64,000 nucleotides of DNA, from contig NZ_CP129111.1 of the NCBI RefSeq assembly GCF_030407165.1, positions 124,001 to 188,000 of the forward strand, in the 5' to 3' direction. The notes below the pieces were generated by a model that saw only the letters and a program-made list of their open reading frames with translations, was not told the origin of the DNA and searched no databases. Both the position numbers and the translations under genes were made by a program. Numbering within the stretch: the first letter of the stretch is position 1; every line of letters begins with the position of its first letter. Source of the stretch: Fontisubflavum oceani (GTDB lineage: Bacteria; Pseudomonadota; Alphaproteobacteria; Rhodobacterales; Rhodobacteraceae). Below are positions 9,709-19,098 of this stretch, one piece after another.

Positions 9709-10365
9709 TCAAAGCGGGTGCGGCTGCCCATCCCAGGTTTCAAACACGCCTGTGGTGGCCGGACCAAGTGCGTCGAAACGCTGGATCAGGCCAGTGGCCG
9801 CCTGAGCGGCGGTGATATCGGCCGCTGAGCCCCCCATATCGGTTTGCACCCAACCGGGATGATAAATCCCTACCGCGATCCCCTCGGGCACCAAATCATG
9901 GGCCAGATTGCGCCCCAGATTGAGGGCCGCGGATTTGGAGGCGCGATAGATGTATCTCCCGCCTGTTGCCCGTGTGTTGCTGCCAAGCTGTGACGACAGG
10001 ATTGCGATCTTCGCAGCCTTGGCGGCGCGGAGCTGCGGCAGGAGCGCCTGGATCGTCAAAAACACACCTGTCACGTTGACCGCAAAGGTCTCCGCCCACA
10101 TTTCCGGCGGATAGCCTGTTTCAAGAGCCTCCGCCCGATCGTGCAACACCCCGGCATTGCAAATCAGCAGATCAAGCGGCCCCTCGACCCGCTCTGCCAG
10201 GGCAGAGATCGAGGCCGGATCGGCCATATCGGCCTGTTCCCATTGAACATTTGCCAAAGGCGTCGCGGAACGCGTGGTTGCGATGACGTGGTCGCCTCGG
10301 GCCGCCAATGCCTCGGCCATCGCAAGGCCGACGCCGCGATTGGCCCCGGTGATCAACGCCCGCAT
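9709..10365 (-). CDS. SDR family NAD(P)-dependent oxidoreductase
   Basis: A 218-residue short-chain dehydrogenase. The cofactor motif TGANRGVG is at residues 5-12, the structural ICNAGVL motif is in the middle, and the catalytic YRASK lies within GRYIYRASKSAALNLGRNL. It is on the short side and resembles the C-factor-like SDR subgroup. The start at 10365 is chosen because the SDR fold begins exactly there and it lies one base after the stop of the upstream DUF1178 gene, suggesting translational coupling. Its 3' end lies 6 bases from the convergent glycosyltransferase stop. The substrate is unknown. Confidence 0.88.
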   Translation of the reverse strand: MRALITGANRGVGLAMAEALAARGDHVIATTRSATPLANVQWEQADMADPASISALAERVEGPLDLLICNAGVLHDRAEALETGYPPEMWAETFAVNVTGVFLTIQALLPQLRAAKAAKIAILSSQLGSNTRATGGRYIYRASKSAALNLGRNLAHDLVPEGIAVGIYHPGWVQTDMGGSAADITAAQAATGLIQRFDALGPATTGVFETWDGQPHPL

Positions 10366-10366
10366 C

Positions 10367-10819
10367 TCAGTTTGCTTTCGATTTTGGCACGCCCGGCAAT
10401 GGCGCAATCGGCACGCCATCTTCGATCAGGGCCTTGGCCTCTTCCGGTTTCGCCTCGCCATGGATCATCCGCTCGGGCGCATCGCCCAGATGGATCGCGC
10501 GCGCCTCATCGGCGAATTTGCCGCCGACATAGGTGGAATGCTTCTCCACATGGGCTTGCATCGCCTTCATCGCCTGTTCCACCGGTGTGGCGGGCGTGCT
10601 GAGCGATGGCGCAGGCACATCGGCAGCCGGTGGCTCTGGGGCCACAACCCCACCCTTTTTCCTGACACGCGGGGCCATGATCGCCTTTTTCACATCGTCG
10701 GCGCCACAGACCGCACAAGACAGAAGCCCCCTTGCCGCCAGCGCATCAAACGCTTCGGCGGATTGGAACCAACTGTCGAAGGCATGCCCTTCGGCACATT
10801 TCAGCGAATATCGGATCAT
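10367..10819 (-). CDS. DUF1178 family protein
   Basis: A 150-residue protein that starts MIRYSLKCAEGHAFDSWF and has a CAVCG pair about 26 residues later, giving a small zinc-ribbon-like N-terminus (Cys8, His12, Cys35, Cys38). The C-terminal half (KFADEARAIHLGDAPERMIHGEA) is the conserved DUF1178 core. The family is common in alphaproteobacteria and its function is unknown. It is transcribed ahead of the SDR gene with a one-base gap, so the two are likely an operon. Confidence 0.9.
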   Translation of the reverse strand: MIRYSLKCAEGHAFDSWFQSAEAFDALAARGLLSCAVCGADDVKKAIMAPRVRKKGGVVAPEPPAADVPAPSLSTPATPVEQAMKAMQAHVEKHSTYVGGKFADEARAIHLGDAPERMIHGEAKPEEAKALIEDGVPIAPLPGVPKSKAN

Positions 10820-10866
10820 GATCGCGCCAACCTAAGCAAATCTCTCCGGCAATCAAGCGCTTGCTG

Positions 10867-11355
10867 TTAGCGAAGCCGGGACGGGTCAAACTCCCGCAGG
10901 ATGAGTTTCAACTCCAACTCCCGCACCCGCGCCGCCGCCTTTTTCGGCGTGAACCATTTGCGTTTCCGCATAGTCATCTCAGGGAACTCGGCTTCGAGTT
11001 TCTTGACCTCGACCGGAAACACCGCGACGATGCAGGGCAGGTCCGGCCCATCCTCCATCTTCTTGTTATAACTATAGATTCCGGCAACATGGTCATGCGC
11101 GTTGCCTTTGACGCCAGCCTCTTCCCAAGCTTCCTGCGCCGCTGCATCCGCCGGGGTCAGGCCATCCATCGGCCAGCCCTTTGGAATGATCCACCGTCTG
11201 GTGTCCCGCGAGGTGACCAAGAGCACCTCGACCCCGGTCTTCCGCGTTCGATAGCAGAGTGCGGCAAATTGCGTGCGGGTTTCACGTTTTGGAACGCCCC
11301 CGATTTGCAAGGGGGCCTGAAATGTCTTTGGACTGCCCATATACCGTTTTTTCAT
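10867..11355 (-). CDS. Nudix hydrolase, diphosphoinositol-polyphosphate-phosphohydrolase-like
   Basis: A 162-residue Nudix protein. The Nudix box is GWPMDGLTPADAAAQEAW followed by EEAGV; the REUXEE core reads QEAWEE, and the usual first glutamate is replaced by Leu, a variation I associate with the DIPP-like bacterial group with its WIIPKGWP lead-in. The metal-binding EE pair is intact. The start at 11355 is used, with AGG close upstream; a second ATG at 11340 would also serve. The frame remains open far upstream but that extension is arginine-rich and not family-like. Likely substrates are dinucleoside polyphosphates or inositol pyrophosphates; that is a family inference. Confidence 0.85.
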   Translation of the reverse strand: MKKRYMGSPKTFQAPLQIGGVPKRETRTQFAALCYRTRKTGVEVLLVTSRDTRRWIIPKGWPMDGLTPADAAAQEAWEEAGVKGNAHDHVAGIYSYNKKMEDGPDLPCIVAVFPVEVKKLEAEFPEMTMRKRKWFTPKKAAARVRELELKLILREFDPSRLR

Positions 11356-11492
11356 CCTGTTCTGGCCACAACATATGCGATTTCTAGAAAGAATCCAGCA
11401 TAACAAGGCATTGTGACATCTGTTGCGGCGTCTGCCTCGGCTTGATCCTCCGCCAAACGCACTTAATTTTCGGTTAGCTTGAGGAGCCTGAC

Positions 11493-12647
11493 ATGCAGAA
11501 CCCGCCCCTGTTTCTGGGCTCCGAGATTTATCGTGGCTCCAGCTACGGGCAATGGCATCCGCTCCGCGTGCCACGCGTTTCAACGGTGATGGACCTCTCC
11601 CGCGCCATCGGTTGGCTGCCGGAGGCACAATATCGAAACTCGCCGCGCGCCAAACCAAAAGCCCTGCATATTTGGCATACCGAGGCCTATGTCGCGGCGT
11701 TGGAGCAAGCGGAGCGCGACCATGCGGTGAGCGCGGAAACGCGCGAGCGCCATGGCCTCGGCACCGTCTCGAACCCGATCTATCCCGAGATGTTCCGCCG
11801 CCCCGCCACCGCCGCCGGTGCATCGCTTTTGGCGGGCGAGCTTCTGGCGGATGGCGGTGTTATCTACCACCCCGGTGGTGGCACGCATCATGGGATGCCC
11901 GACCGGGCGGGCGGATTTTGCTATTTGAATGACCCGGTCCTCGCGATGCTCTCGCTCCGTCGGGCGGGTGCCAAACGCATCGCCTATGTGGATATCGACG
12001 CGCATCATGCCGATGGTGTGGAGGCCGGATTTGCCGGCGACCCTGAGACGCTGTTGATCTCGGTCCATGAGGAGCGGCGATGGCCCTTCACAGGCGGGCT
12101 GGACGAAGATGGCGGCGGCAACTGCTTGAACCTACCGGTGCCGCGTGGCCTAAATGACAGCGAAATGGAATTTATTCTCAATGAGTTGATATTGCCAGCC
12201 GTCGGGAACTTCACCCCTGACGCCCTTGTCTTGCAATGCGGCGCGGACGCTGTCGAGGAGGATCCGCTAAGCCGCCTCAGCCTGTCGAACAATGCTCATT
12301 GGAATGTTTTGCGCGCCCTGATGGGCCTCAAGGTGCCGCGCCTTTTGGTACTTGGCGGCGGCGGGTACAATCCTTGGTCTGTCGGGCGGCTTTGGACGGG
12401 TATTTGGGCGACACTGAATGGCCATGACATCCCCGATCGCGTGCCACCTGACGCAGAGGCCGTGCTCCGCGCGCTGACGTGGGACAAGGCGCGCGCGGGC
12501 CGCAATCCGCCCGCGCATTGGTTCACGACGTTGCGGGATGTGCCGCGCCCAGGCCCGATCCGGCCGGAGATTGCCGAACGCGTGACGCTGCTGCGTCAAC
12601 ATCCAGCGGCACGCGGAAATATTCCGACTGAAAAACTCAGGCATTGA
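11493..12647 (+). CDS. Histone deacetylase-like amidohydrolase (AcuC/class II-like)
   Basis: A 384-residue zinc deacetylase of the arginase/deacetylase fold. All catalytic elements are visible: the His pair in GGTHHGM (132-133), zinc ligands in DIDAHHADG (Asp169, His171), the third ligand in QCGADAV (Asp252), and the transition-state Tyr292 in GGGGYNPWS. Length and order match AcuC-type proteins. It could deacetylate acetyl-lysine on a metabolic enzyme or an acetylpolyamine; nothing here decides. It is divergent from the Nudix gene and is followed 54 bases later by hemP on the same strand. GAGGAG is upstream of the start. Confidence 0.92.
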   Translation: MQNPPLFLGSEIYRGSSYGQWHPLRVPRVSTVMDLSRAIGWLPEAQYRNSPRAKPKALHIWHTEAYVAALEQAERDHAVSAETRERHGLGTVSNPIYPEMFRRPATAAGASLLAGELLADGGVIYHPGGGTHHGMPDRAGGFCYLNDPVLAMLSLRRAGAKRIAYVDIDAHHADGVEAGFAGDPETLLISVHEERRWPFTGGLDEDGGGNCLNLPVPRGLNDSEMEFILNELILPAVGNFTPDALVLQCGADAVEEDPLSRLSLSNNAHWNVLRALMGLKVPRLLVLGGGGYNPWSVGRLWTGIWATLNGHDIPDRVPPDAEAVLRALTWDKARAGRNPPAHWFTTLRDVPRPGPIRPEIAERVTLLRQHPAARGNIPTEKLRH

Positions 12648-12701
12648 CATACCCGACACTTTTGCTCAGGAATGAATCTCATGATGACTGAGGAGCCAGA
12701 C

Positions 12702-12884
12702 ATGACCTTCCATTCACTTGTAGAAGCCGATTCGGCCTCGCCGCGCCTGCCCACACCAGACATGCCCGTCCATGACGCCCGCACACTTACCGGACGCGAG
12801 GGCAGCACCGCCCTGATCGTTCTGGATGACAAGACCTATACCCTGCGCATCACCCGCGCCGGAAAGCTCATCCTCACAAAGTAA
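12702..12884 (+). CDS. hemP: Hemin uptake protein HemP
   Basis: A 60-residue protein of the HemP family (PF10636). The conserved C-terminal core YTLRITRAGKLILTK is complete. The start at 12702 is chosen because GAGGAG sits six bases upstream; in-frame ATGs at 12672 and 12681 lack such a site. HemP homologues are iron-regulated small proteins linked to haem uptake, in some bacteria as activators of haem receptor genes. No haem transport genes lie within this window. A DUF1289 gene follows after 15 bases. Confidence 0.88.
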   Translation: MTFHSLVEADSASPRLPTPDMPVHDARTLTGREGSTALIVLDDKTYTLRITRAGKLILTK

Positions 12885-12899
12885 CAACAAGGCCAGGTT

Positions 12900-13169
12900 A
12901 TGTCGAAACACCCCAGCCCCTGCATTGATGTCTGTAAATTCCGCCGCGCCGGGCACTGCATCGGATGCTCGATGACCAAAGACCAAAAGGCGATGTATAA
13001 GACGCTGAAGAAGGCCGACCACCAAGAGGCTTTCATCAAAATGCTGATCGCGCAGCAGGAGGTGATGGGCAAATACTCGGCCTGGCAGCCCGCCTATGTC
13101 AGAAAATGCATGAAAAAAGGGGCGAAACCGCCCCTTGGTCTTGGCAAAGCTGCGAAAAAGGCCGCCTAA
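12900..13169 (+). CDS. DUF1289 domain-containing protein
   Basis: An 89-residue protein with the DUF1289 cysteine signature SPCIDVCKFRRAGHCIGC, giving a CxxxC...CxxC arrangement that may bind a metal. The C-terminus is lysine-rich. The family is often found beside small iron- or fumarate-related genes, but its biochemical role is unknown. It follows hemP by 15 bases and was probably co-transcribed with it. Its stop codon lies inside the loop of a hairpin that terminates the convergent dps transcript. Confidence 0.85.
   Translation: MSKHPSPCIDVCKFRRAGHCIGCSMTKDQKAMYKTLKKADHQEAFIKMLIAQQEVMGKYSAWQPAYVRKCMKKGAKPPLGLGKAAKKAA
13113..13134 (-). terminator. Second intrinsic-terminator-like hairpin downstream of dps, within the DUF1289 coding region
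   Basis: GGGGCG and CGCCCC form a perfect hairpin with an AAAC loop at 13119-13134. On the minus strand it is followed by six T residues. It lies within DUF1289 codons and could back up the main dps terminator. Confidence 0.5.
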
Positions 13170-13179
13170 GCGGCGGCCT
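13155..13179 (-). terminator. Intrinsic terminator of dps
   Basis: AGGCCGCC and GGCGGCCT pair perfectly around a 5-base loop (13159-13179). On the minus strand the stem is followed directly by a TTTTT run (13159-13155). It begins 7 bases after the dps stop codon. The stop of the opposite DUF1289 gene lies in its loop. Confidence 0.8.
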
Positions 13180-13185
13180 CGTGTC

Positions 13186-13656
13186 TCAGCGCAGGTGAGA
13201 CCGCAGAATCCAGGCGAACTTCTCATGCACCTGACCACGTGCGATGCACAGATCCTCGGTCAGCGTATCGCCATGCTCGGCGGCAAGCGCGCCTGCCTCG
13301 GCCAAGGTCGCCGCCAGAGTTTCTTGGGCCTTTTGCAGCGCCGCCACCATGGTTTCGGCATCGGCATGACCATCATGCTCTTCGACTTTTGAGCGCTCCA
13401 GCATCACCGAAAGCTGCCCCAACGCATGGCCGTCCAGCGCTTTGACACGTTCTGCCAGATCGTCTTGGGCCACGAAATGGTCCTCATAAATCTCTTGGAA
13501 CAGCGCGTGCAGCGGGCCAAAGCCCATGCCGGTCACATTCCAATGAAAGTTTTGCGCCAACATCGTGGTCACGGCGGTTTCCGCCACGCCTTGGGTCAGT
13601 GCCTCCACGATTGCGCCCTGTGCGGTCGGGCTCATCTGCGCGGCAGGTTGAGTCAT
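13186..13656 (-). CDS. dps: DNA starvation/stationary-phase protection protein Dps
   Basis: A 156-residue ferritin-like Dps protein that oxidises and stores iron, using hydrogen peroxide as oxidant, and protects DNA. The inter-subunit ferroxidase motif is visible: NFHWNVTGMGFGPLHALF with His and the conserved Trp, then EIYEDHFVAQDDLAER with the acidic ligands. Length is typical. An Irr-box-like sequence lies about 65 bases upstream of the start, and a clear intrinsic terminator follows the stop. Its neighbours hemP and DUF1289 are convergent, making this a small iron-related neighbourhood. Confidence 0.93.
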   Translation of the reverse strand: MTQPAAQMSPTAQGAIVEALTQGVAETAVTTMLAQNFHWNVTGMGFGPLHALFQEIYEDHFVAQDDLAERVKALDGHALGQLSVMLERSKVEEHDGHADAETMVAALQKAQETLAATLAEAGALAAEHGDTLTEDLCIARGQVHEKFAWILRSHLR

Positions 13657-13720
13657 AGGTCTATCCTCTTGATGATAATCAAAGCGGGCTGGCGCATCGG
13701 CTGGCTGGCGATACGCTCAA

Positions 13721-13737
13721 TTTAGAGACATTCTAAA
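13721..13737. promoter_or_regulatory. Irr-box (ICE)-like palindrome upstream of dps
   Basis: TTTAGAGACATTCTAAA matches the published iron control element consensus TTTAGAANNNTTCTAAA at 13 of the 14 fixed positions. It lies 65 bases upstream of the dps start. On the minus strand it sits between a TCGACA-like -35 and a TAAATT-like -10 with a 16-base spacer, a position suited to repression by Irr. Confidence 0.6.
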
Positions 13738-13770
13738 AACTGTCGAGGGCAATTTGGCACTTTTTGCCGA

Positions 13771-14211
13771 TTATGCCGAAATTTTCTCGCGCGCTTCGAT
13801 GTTTGGGCGATCATCCAATGCAGCGGCCAGGCTATGCACCAAAAACGCCACTTGCCGCTCCGCATGGCGTGGGATGCGCCGTTTGATCAGAAATGTCAGG
13901 CTATCGGTGTCTCCTGCCCGCGCCCGGTCGAGCAGTTGCAGCAGCCAGGCTTCATCAAATGAGACTTGGTCATCGCCGGGCCGATAAAGCCGAAACCCGT
14001 TCGGCAGCAATGTCGGCAAAGCGCGAAACAGCGCCTGTACATAGGCCAACGCCGCCTGCTCCCGCGCCATGCTCAACACAGCGCAGGCCTCAAACAAGTC
14101 GCTCCGCCGCATCACCCGGCAGCGGGCACCCGCGACGCGCAACCACGCCAATTCCGCCCGGTCATGTCCGGGATCTGGGGCATCTGAAACGGTGTATCTC
14201 TGAGCAAGCAT
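13771..14211 (-). CDS. Conserved-looking hypothetical protein
   Basis: A 146-residue soluble protein that I do not recognise. It has no signal peptide or membrane segment, is rich in Ala, Leu and Arg, and reads as mainly helical: ACAVLSMAREQAALAYVQALFRAL in the middle and DSLTFLIKRRIPRHAERQVAFLV near the C-terminus. Codon use looks like that of its neighbours, which supports a real gene. The promoter region carries an 8-base inverted repeat. It lies between dps and a membrane-protein gene, all on the minus strand. No function is proposed. Confidence 0.65.
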   Translation of the reverse strand: MLAQRYTVSDAPDPGHDRAELAWLRVAGARCRVMRRSDLFEACAVLSMAREQAALAYVQALFRALPTLLPNGFRLYRPGDDQVSFDEAWLLQLLDRARAGDTDSLTFLIKRRIPRHAERQVAFLVHSLAAALDDRPNIEAREKISA

Positions 14212-14226
14212 AGGCGGCCTGAATCA

Positions 14227-14251
14227 ATATCTGACTATTCTTATCAGATAT
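14227..14251. promoter_or_regulatory. Perfect inverted repeat upstream of the hypothetical gene
   Basis: ATATCTGA and TCAGATAT are perfect complements separated by 9 bases, ending 16 bases upstream of the ATG at 14211 on the minus strand. The AT-rich context stands out against the GC-rich surroundings. It is probably an operator for an unidentified dimeric regulator. Confidence 0.5.
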
Positions 14252-14285
14252 AATCTTCAATGCCATCTGCAAGACCGTCGCAGGG

Positions 14286-14855
14286 CTAGAAAAACACCAG
14301 CCAGTTGCGCATCACAAACAGCTCCGCGCCCAGGACCACACCAAACCCAAGACGGGGCGCCCATGTCTCATAGCGGCGCCAGAGCACAACATAGCAAGCC
14401 GCGGCCAAAAGCGCTTCCAGCGGGGCCACAATCCGCGCACCGTTGCGACTGTCCCAATAGCTGATCGGGCTTTCAAAGATCCAATTGCTCAGAGGCCAAA
14501 AATGCGGCCGCCCATCGTCATGATGCAAAGCAAAATCCGTCACCAAATGGATCAGCGCCGCGCCACCAAGGGCCACAATCCACGGGGTTCGACGCCAAAG
14601 CCCGAAGGCCAAAACCACGCCCCAGACGAAAACCGAATTATCGATTGCGAAGACGTGCTGCCAGGCATCGGAGAAATACAGCTCGTCAAACACCACCTGA
14701 GGCGGGATTTGCAGCACGATCAGCGCCACGCCCGCCATGAGGTAAAGCGACATATCCGGTGCCAGGGCGCCGATGATCGCCGCCGTCGTGGTATGTCGCC
14801 GCTCCGGGTCGCCAAACGCCGCTGCGCCCAGCAAGAGATGCGCGGGCGTGTTCAT
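14286..14855 (-). CDS. Integral membrane protein, YdjM/DUF457-like putative metal-dependent hydrolase
   Basis: A 189-residue membrane protein with about five hydrophobic segments. The N-terminus TPAHLLLGAAAFGDPERR and a downstream GALAPDMSLYLM carry the His and Pro-Asp residues typical of the membrane-bound putative hydrolases related to E. coli YdjM; LIHLVTDFALHHDDGRPHFWPL supplies further His/Asp residues. The start MNTPAH is chosen as family-like; an ATG four codons upstream is also possible. The biochemical role is unestablished. It lies 39 bases after pntB on the same strand. Confidence 0.7.
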   Translation of the reverse strand: MNTPAHLLLGAAAFGDPERRHTTTAAIIGALAPDMSLYLMAGVALIVLQIPPQVVFDELYFSDAWQHVFAIDNSVFVWGVVLAFGLWRRTPWIVALGGAALIHLVTDFALHHDDGRPHFWPLSNWIFESPISYWDSRNGARIVAPLEALLAAACYVVLWRRYETWAPRLGFGVVLGAELFVMRNWLVFF

Positions 14856-14894
14856 GCGCCGCCCCATGAGAGGTAGGGCGGCGCAAACATCTGA

Positions 14895-16378
14895 TCAGCC
14901 GATCTTCGGCAGCAGCGTGTCCAGCGAGGCTTTCGCATCGCCATAGAACATTCGCGTGTTTTCCTTGAAGAACAGCGGATTTTCGATGCCAGAATACCCC
15001 GTGCCTTGACCGCGTTTGGACACGAAAACCTGTTTCGCTTTCCAGACTTCCAGAACTGGCATCCCCGCGATGGGGCTGTTCGGATCATCCTGCGCCGCCG
15101 GGTTCACGATGTCGTTGGAACCGATGACAATCGCCACGTCGGTCTCTGGGAAATCCTCGTTGATTTCATCCATCTCCAACACGATGTCATAGGGCACCTT
15201 CGCCTCTGCCAGGAGCACGTTCATATGCCCCGGCAGACGGCCCGCGACCGGGTGGATCGCAAAACGCACGGTCTTGCCCGCAGCCCGCAGCTTGCGGGTC
15301 AACTCGCTCACCGATTGCTGCGCCTGCGCCACCGCCATGCCATAGCCGGGAACGATGACAACGCTATCGGCCTCGTTCAACGCCACGGCCACGCCATCGG
15401 CATCGATCGCCACCTGTTCGCCATCGATCTCCATCGCCGGGCCGGAGGCACCGCCAAAGCCGCCAAGGATGACGCTGACAAAACTGCGGTTCATTGCCTT
15501 ACACAGATGTAACTGAGGATCGCCCCCGAAGAGCCGACCAGCGCACCGACCACGATCAGGAGATCATTGCCGAGCGAGAAGCCGATCGCCGCCGCGGCCC
15601 AGCCGGAATAGGAGTTCAGCATCGAGACCACCACGGGCATATCCGCGCCGCCGATCCCCATGATCAGGTGATACCCGATGAAGAGCGCCAGAAGCGTCAG
15701 AAGCACCAGCGTCCAGCTGCCCGCATCGCCCAGATAAAGCGCCGCCAAGATCAGCGAGCCTGCCGCCGCACCGGCATTCAGCAGGTGACCGCCCGGCAAT
15801 TGCTTCGCCGTGCTGTCCACCCGGCCGGCCAATTTGCCATAAGCGATGACAGAGCCGGTGAAGGTGACCGCCCCGATCCAGATACCCAGCATCAGTTCGA
15901 TCCGCAGGATGGTGATCTCAACGCCTGTTTTCTTGGCCACAATGCCCGCAAACCCGGTGAACGTGCTTGCATAGGCGGCCCCCTCAGTCGTGACCTCTTC
16001 GGGCCGCGGGAACGGGAAACCGGCCTCGACAAAGGCCGCCGTGACACGCCCGATCTCGATATCGGCGTTGAAGCCGACAAAGACCGCTGCGAGGCCCACA
16101 AGCGAGTGCATGATCGCCACAAGCTCGGGCATTTGGGTCATCTGCACACGTGTCGCGAGTTGATAGCCCACCGCCGCACCGAGGCCGATCAAAATGACCG
16201 AGAGAAGCCAAAGCCCCTGCCCTGGGCCCACCATCGTGGCCAGCACGGCAATCGCCATGCCGACGATCCCGTACCAGACTGCGCGCTTCGCGCTTTCCTG
16301 GCCCGAGAGCCCGCCAAGCGACAGGATGAAGAGAACCGCCGCGACCGCATAGGCCGCAATCGTAAATCCGAAATCCAT
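14895..16378 (-). pseudogene. pntB: NAD(P) transhydrogenase beta subunit PntB, frameshifted near 15505
   Basis: PntB forms the second membrane part (domain II) and the NADP-binding domain III of the proton-translocating transhydrogenase. The upstream portion (16378-15491) has about nine transmembrane helices and ends GSSGAILSYICVRQ-stop; the downstream portion (15494-14895) restarts MNRSFVSVILGGFGG and contains the NADP motif GYGMAVAQAQ. Homologues read SYIMCKAMNRSF without a break. Restoring one base (an A in the coding strand, at 15505/15506) rebuilds this exactly, giving about 494 residues. The stop and restart overlap as ATGA at the domain II/III boundary, so two separate polypeptides could in principle be made. 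A sequencing error is the simpler reading. Confidence 0.9.
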
Positions 16379-16397
16379 TATCTCTACCCCTGCCCGC

Positions 16398-17977
<1,580 letters not shown>

Positions 17978-18015
17978 CCCCCTTTTTGGTTCCGTCCTTG
18001 TTAAGCCCCGATGTA

Positions 18016-18040
18016 GCAACATGGCAGATGTTGCGCAACA
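18016..18040. promoter_or_regulatory. Overlapping palindromes upstream of pntA
   Basis: GCAACAT and ATGTTGC (spacer 5) form one perfect inverted repeat at 18016-18034. It overlaps a second perfect 12-base palindrome, TGTTGCGCAACA, at 18029-18040. Three half-sites of the GCAACA type thus lie about 40-60 bases upstream of the pntA start, as expected for an operator. Confidence 0.45.
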
Positions 18041-18210
18041 GCACGACTTGGCGACATAATCTTTCCCACACGGCAAGCGGATTTGATCAAACCCGCCTGC
18101 CCGGTTCGGCTGAATAGACGCCCTCACGTAAGGGAATGTCCACCCCCGCATCCGCGCATATTGCCGCTTGTGGCATGACGCGTAGGATGCGCCGTAGGGA
18201 GGACTGATTT

Positions 18211-18972
18211 ATGGAGCATCAAGGACGTCACGCGCTGGTCACCGGCGGCGGCACGGGCATCGGGCTTGGCATCGCGACCGGGCTCGCCGAGGCCGGGGCC
18301 GAAGTCACCATCACCGGGCGCAACTTGGCGCGGCTTGAGGAGATCGCAAGCGCTCACCCCCGCTTGCGCGCGCTGGCGATGGATGTGAGCAACCCGACCT
18401 CCGTCCAGACAGGCATACATGCCGCCGCCGCCGCGCACGGCCCCATCGCCATCTGCGTCGCCAATGCTGGTATCGCCGAACCCGCCCCCTTTGCTAAGGA
18501 AACGCCCGAACACTGGCGTAGCATCATGGCCACCAATCTCGACGGCGCGTTTTTCACGTTTCAGGCTGCCCTGGCAACGCTTGGCAAAGAGGACTGGGGC
18601 CGGATGATCGTGGTGAGTTCCATCGCCGGTGTCCGTGGCCTGAAAAACGCCATCGCTTATACCGCGTCGAAACATGGCGCGATTGGCCTGATCCGGGGCC
18701 TGTCGGAAGAATACATGCGCTCCAACATCACCTTCAACGCCCTTTGCCCCGGCTACGTCGATACCGAGATCGTCTCCCGCAACGCCGCGCAAATCGCCGC
18801 TCATCAAGGGATCACTGAGGCTGAAGCGCGGGGCTATCTTGCTGGCGGCAACCGTCATAAAACCCTGCTCGACACCGATGAGATCACCGGCGCCGCGCTC
18901 TGGCTCTGCTCTGACAGCGCGCGCAGCGTCAATGGTCAAACCATCCAGATCGCGGGCGGCCAGGTCTCCTAA
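18211..18972 (+). CDS. SDR family oxidoreductase
   Basis: A 253-residue classical short-chain dehydrogenase. The cofactor site TGGGTGIGLGIA is at residues 12-23, CVANAGIAEP is the NAG motif, SSIAGV supplies the catalytic serine, and YTASKHG holds the catalytic Tyr and Lys. The C-terminus GQTIQIAGGQVS is family-typical. GGGAGGA precedes the ATG. It resembles 3-hydroxyacyl/3-hydroxybutyrate-type dehydrogenases, but the substrate cannot be assigned. It is divergent from pntA and followed by a GNAT gene. Confidence 0.9.
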   Translation: MEHQGRHALVTGGGTGIGLGIATGLAEAGAEVTITGRNLARLEEIASAHPRLRALAMDVSNPTSVQTGIHAAAAAHGPIAICVANAGIAEPAPFAKETPEHWRSIMATNLDGAFFTFQAALATLGKEDWGRMIVVSSIAGVRGLKNAIAYTASKHGAIGLIRGLSEEYMRSNITFNALCPGYVDTEIVSRNAAQIAAHQGITEAEARGYLAGGNRHKTLLDTDEITGAALWLCSDSARSVNGQTIQIAGGQVS

Positions 18973-19098
18973 GCTGCCGCAGCACCGCAGGCTCGGCGAT
19001 CCGTATTCCCCTCGCGTCCCGTCCATGGCAATGCGGTCTAAGGAGGGCTCCCGTCAGGGGGCGTGACGCAGCCCGCCACCCCACCCGAAAGTGAGCCG

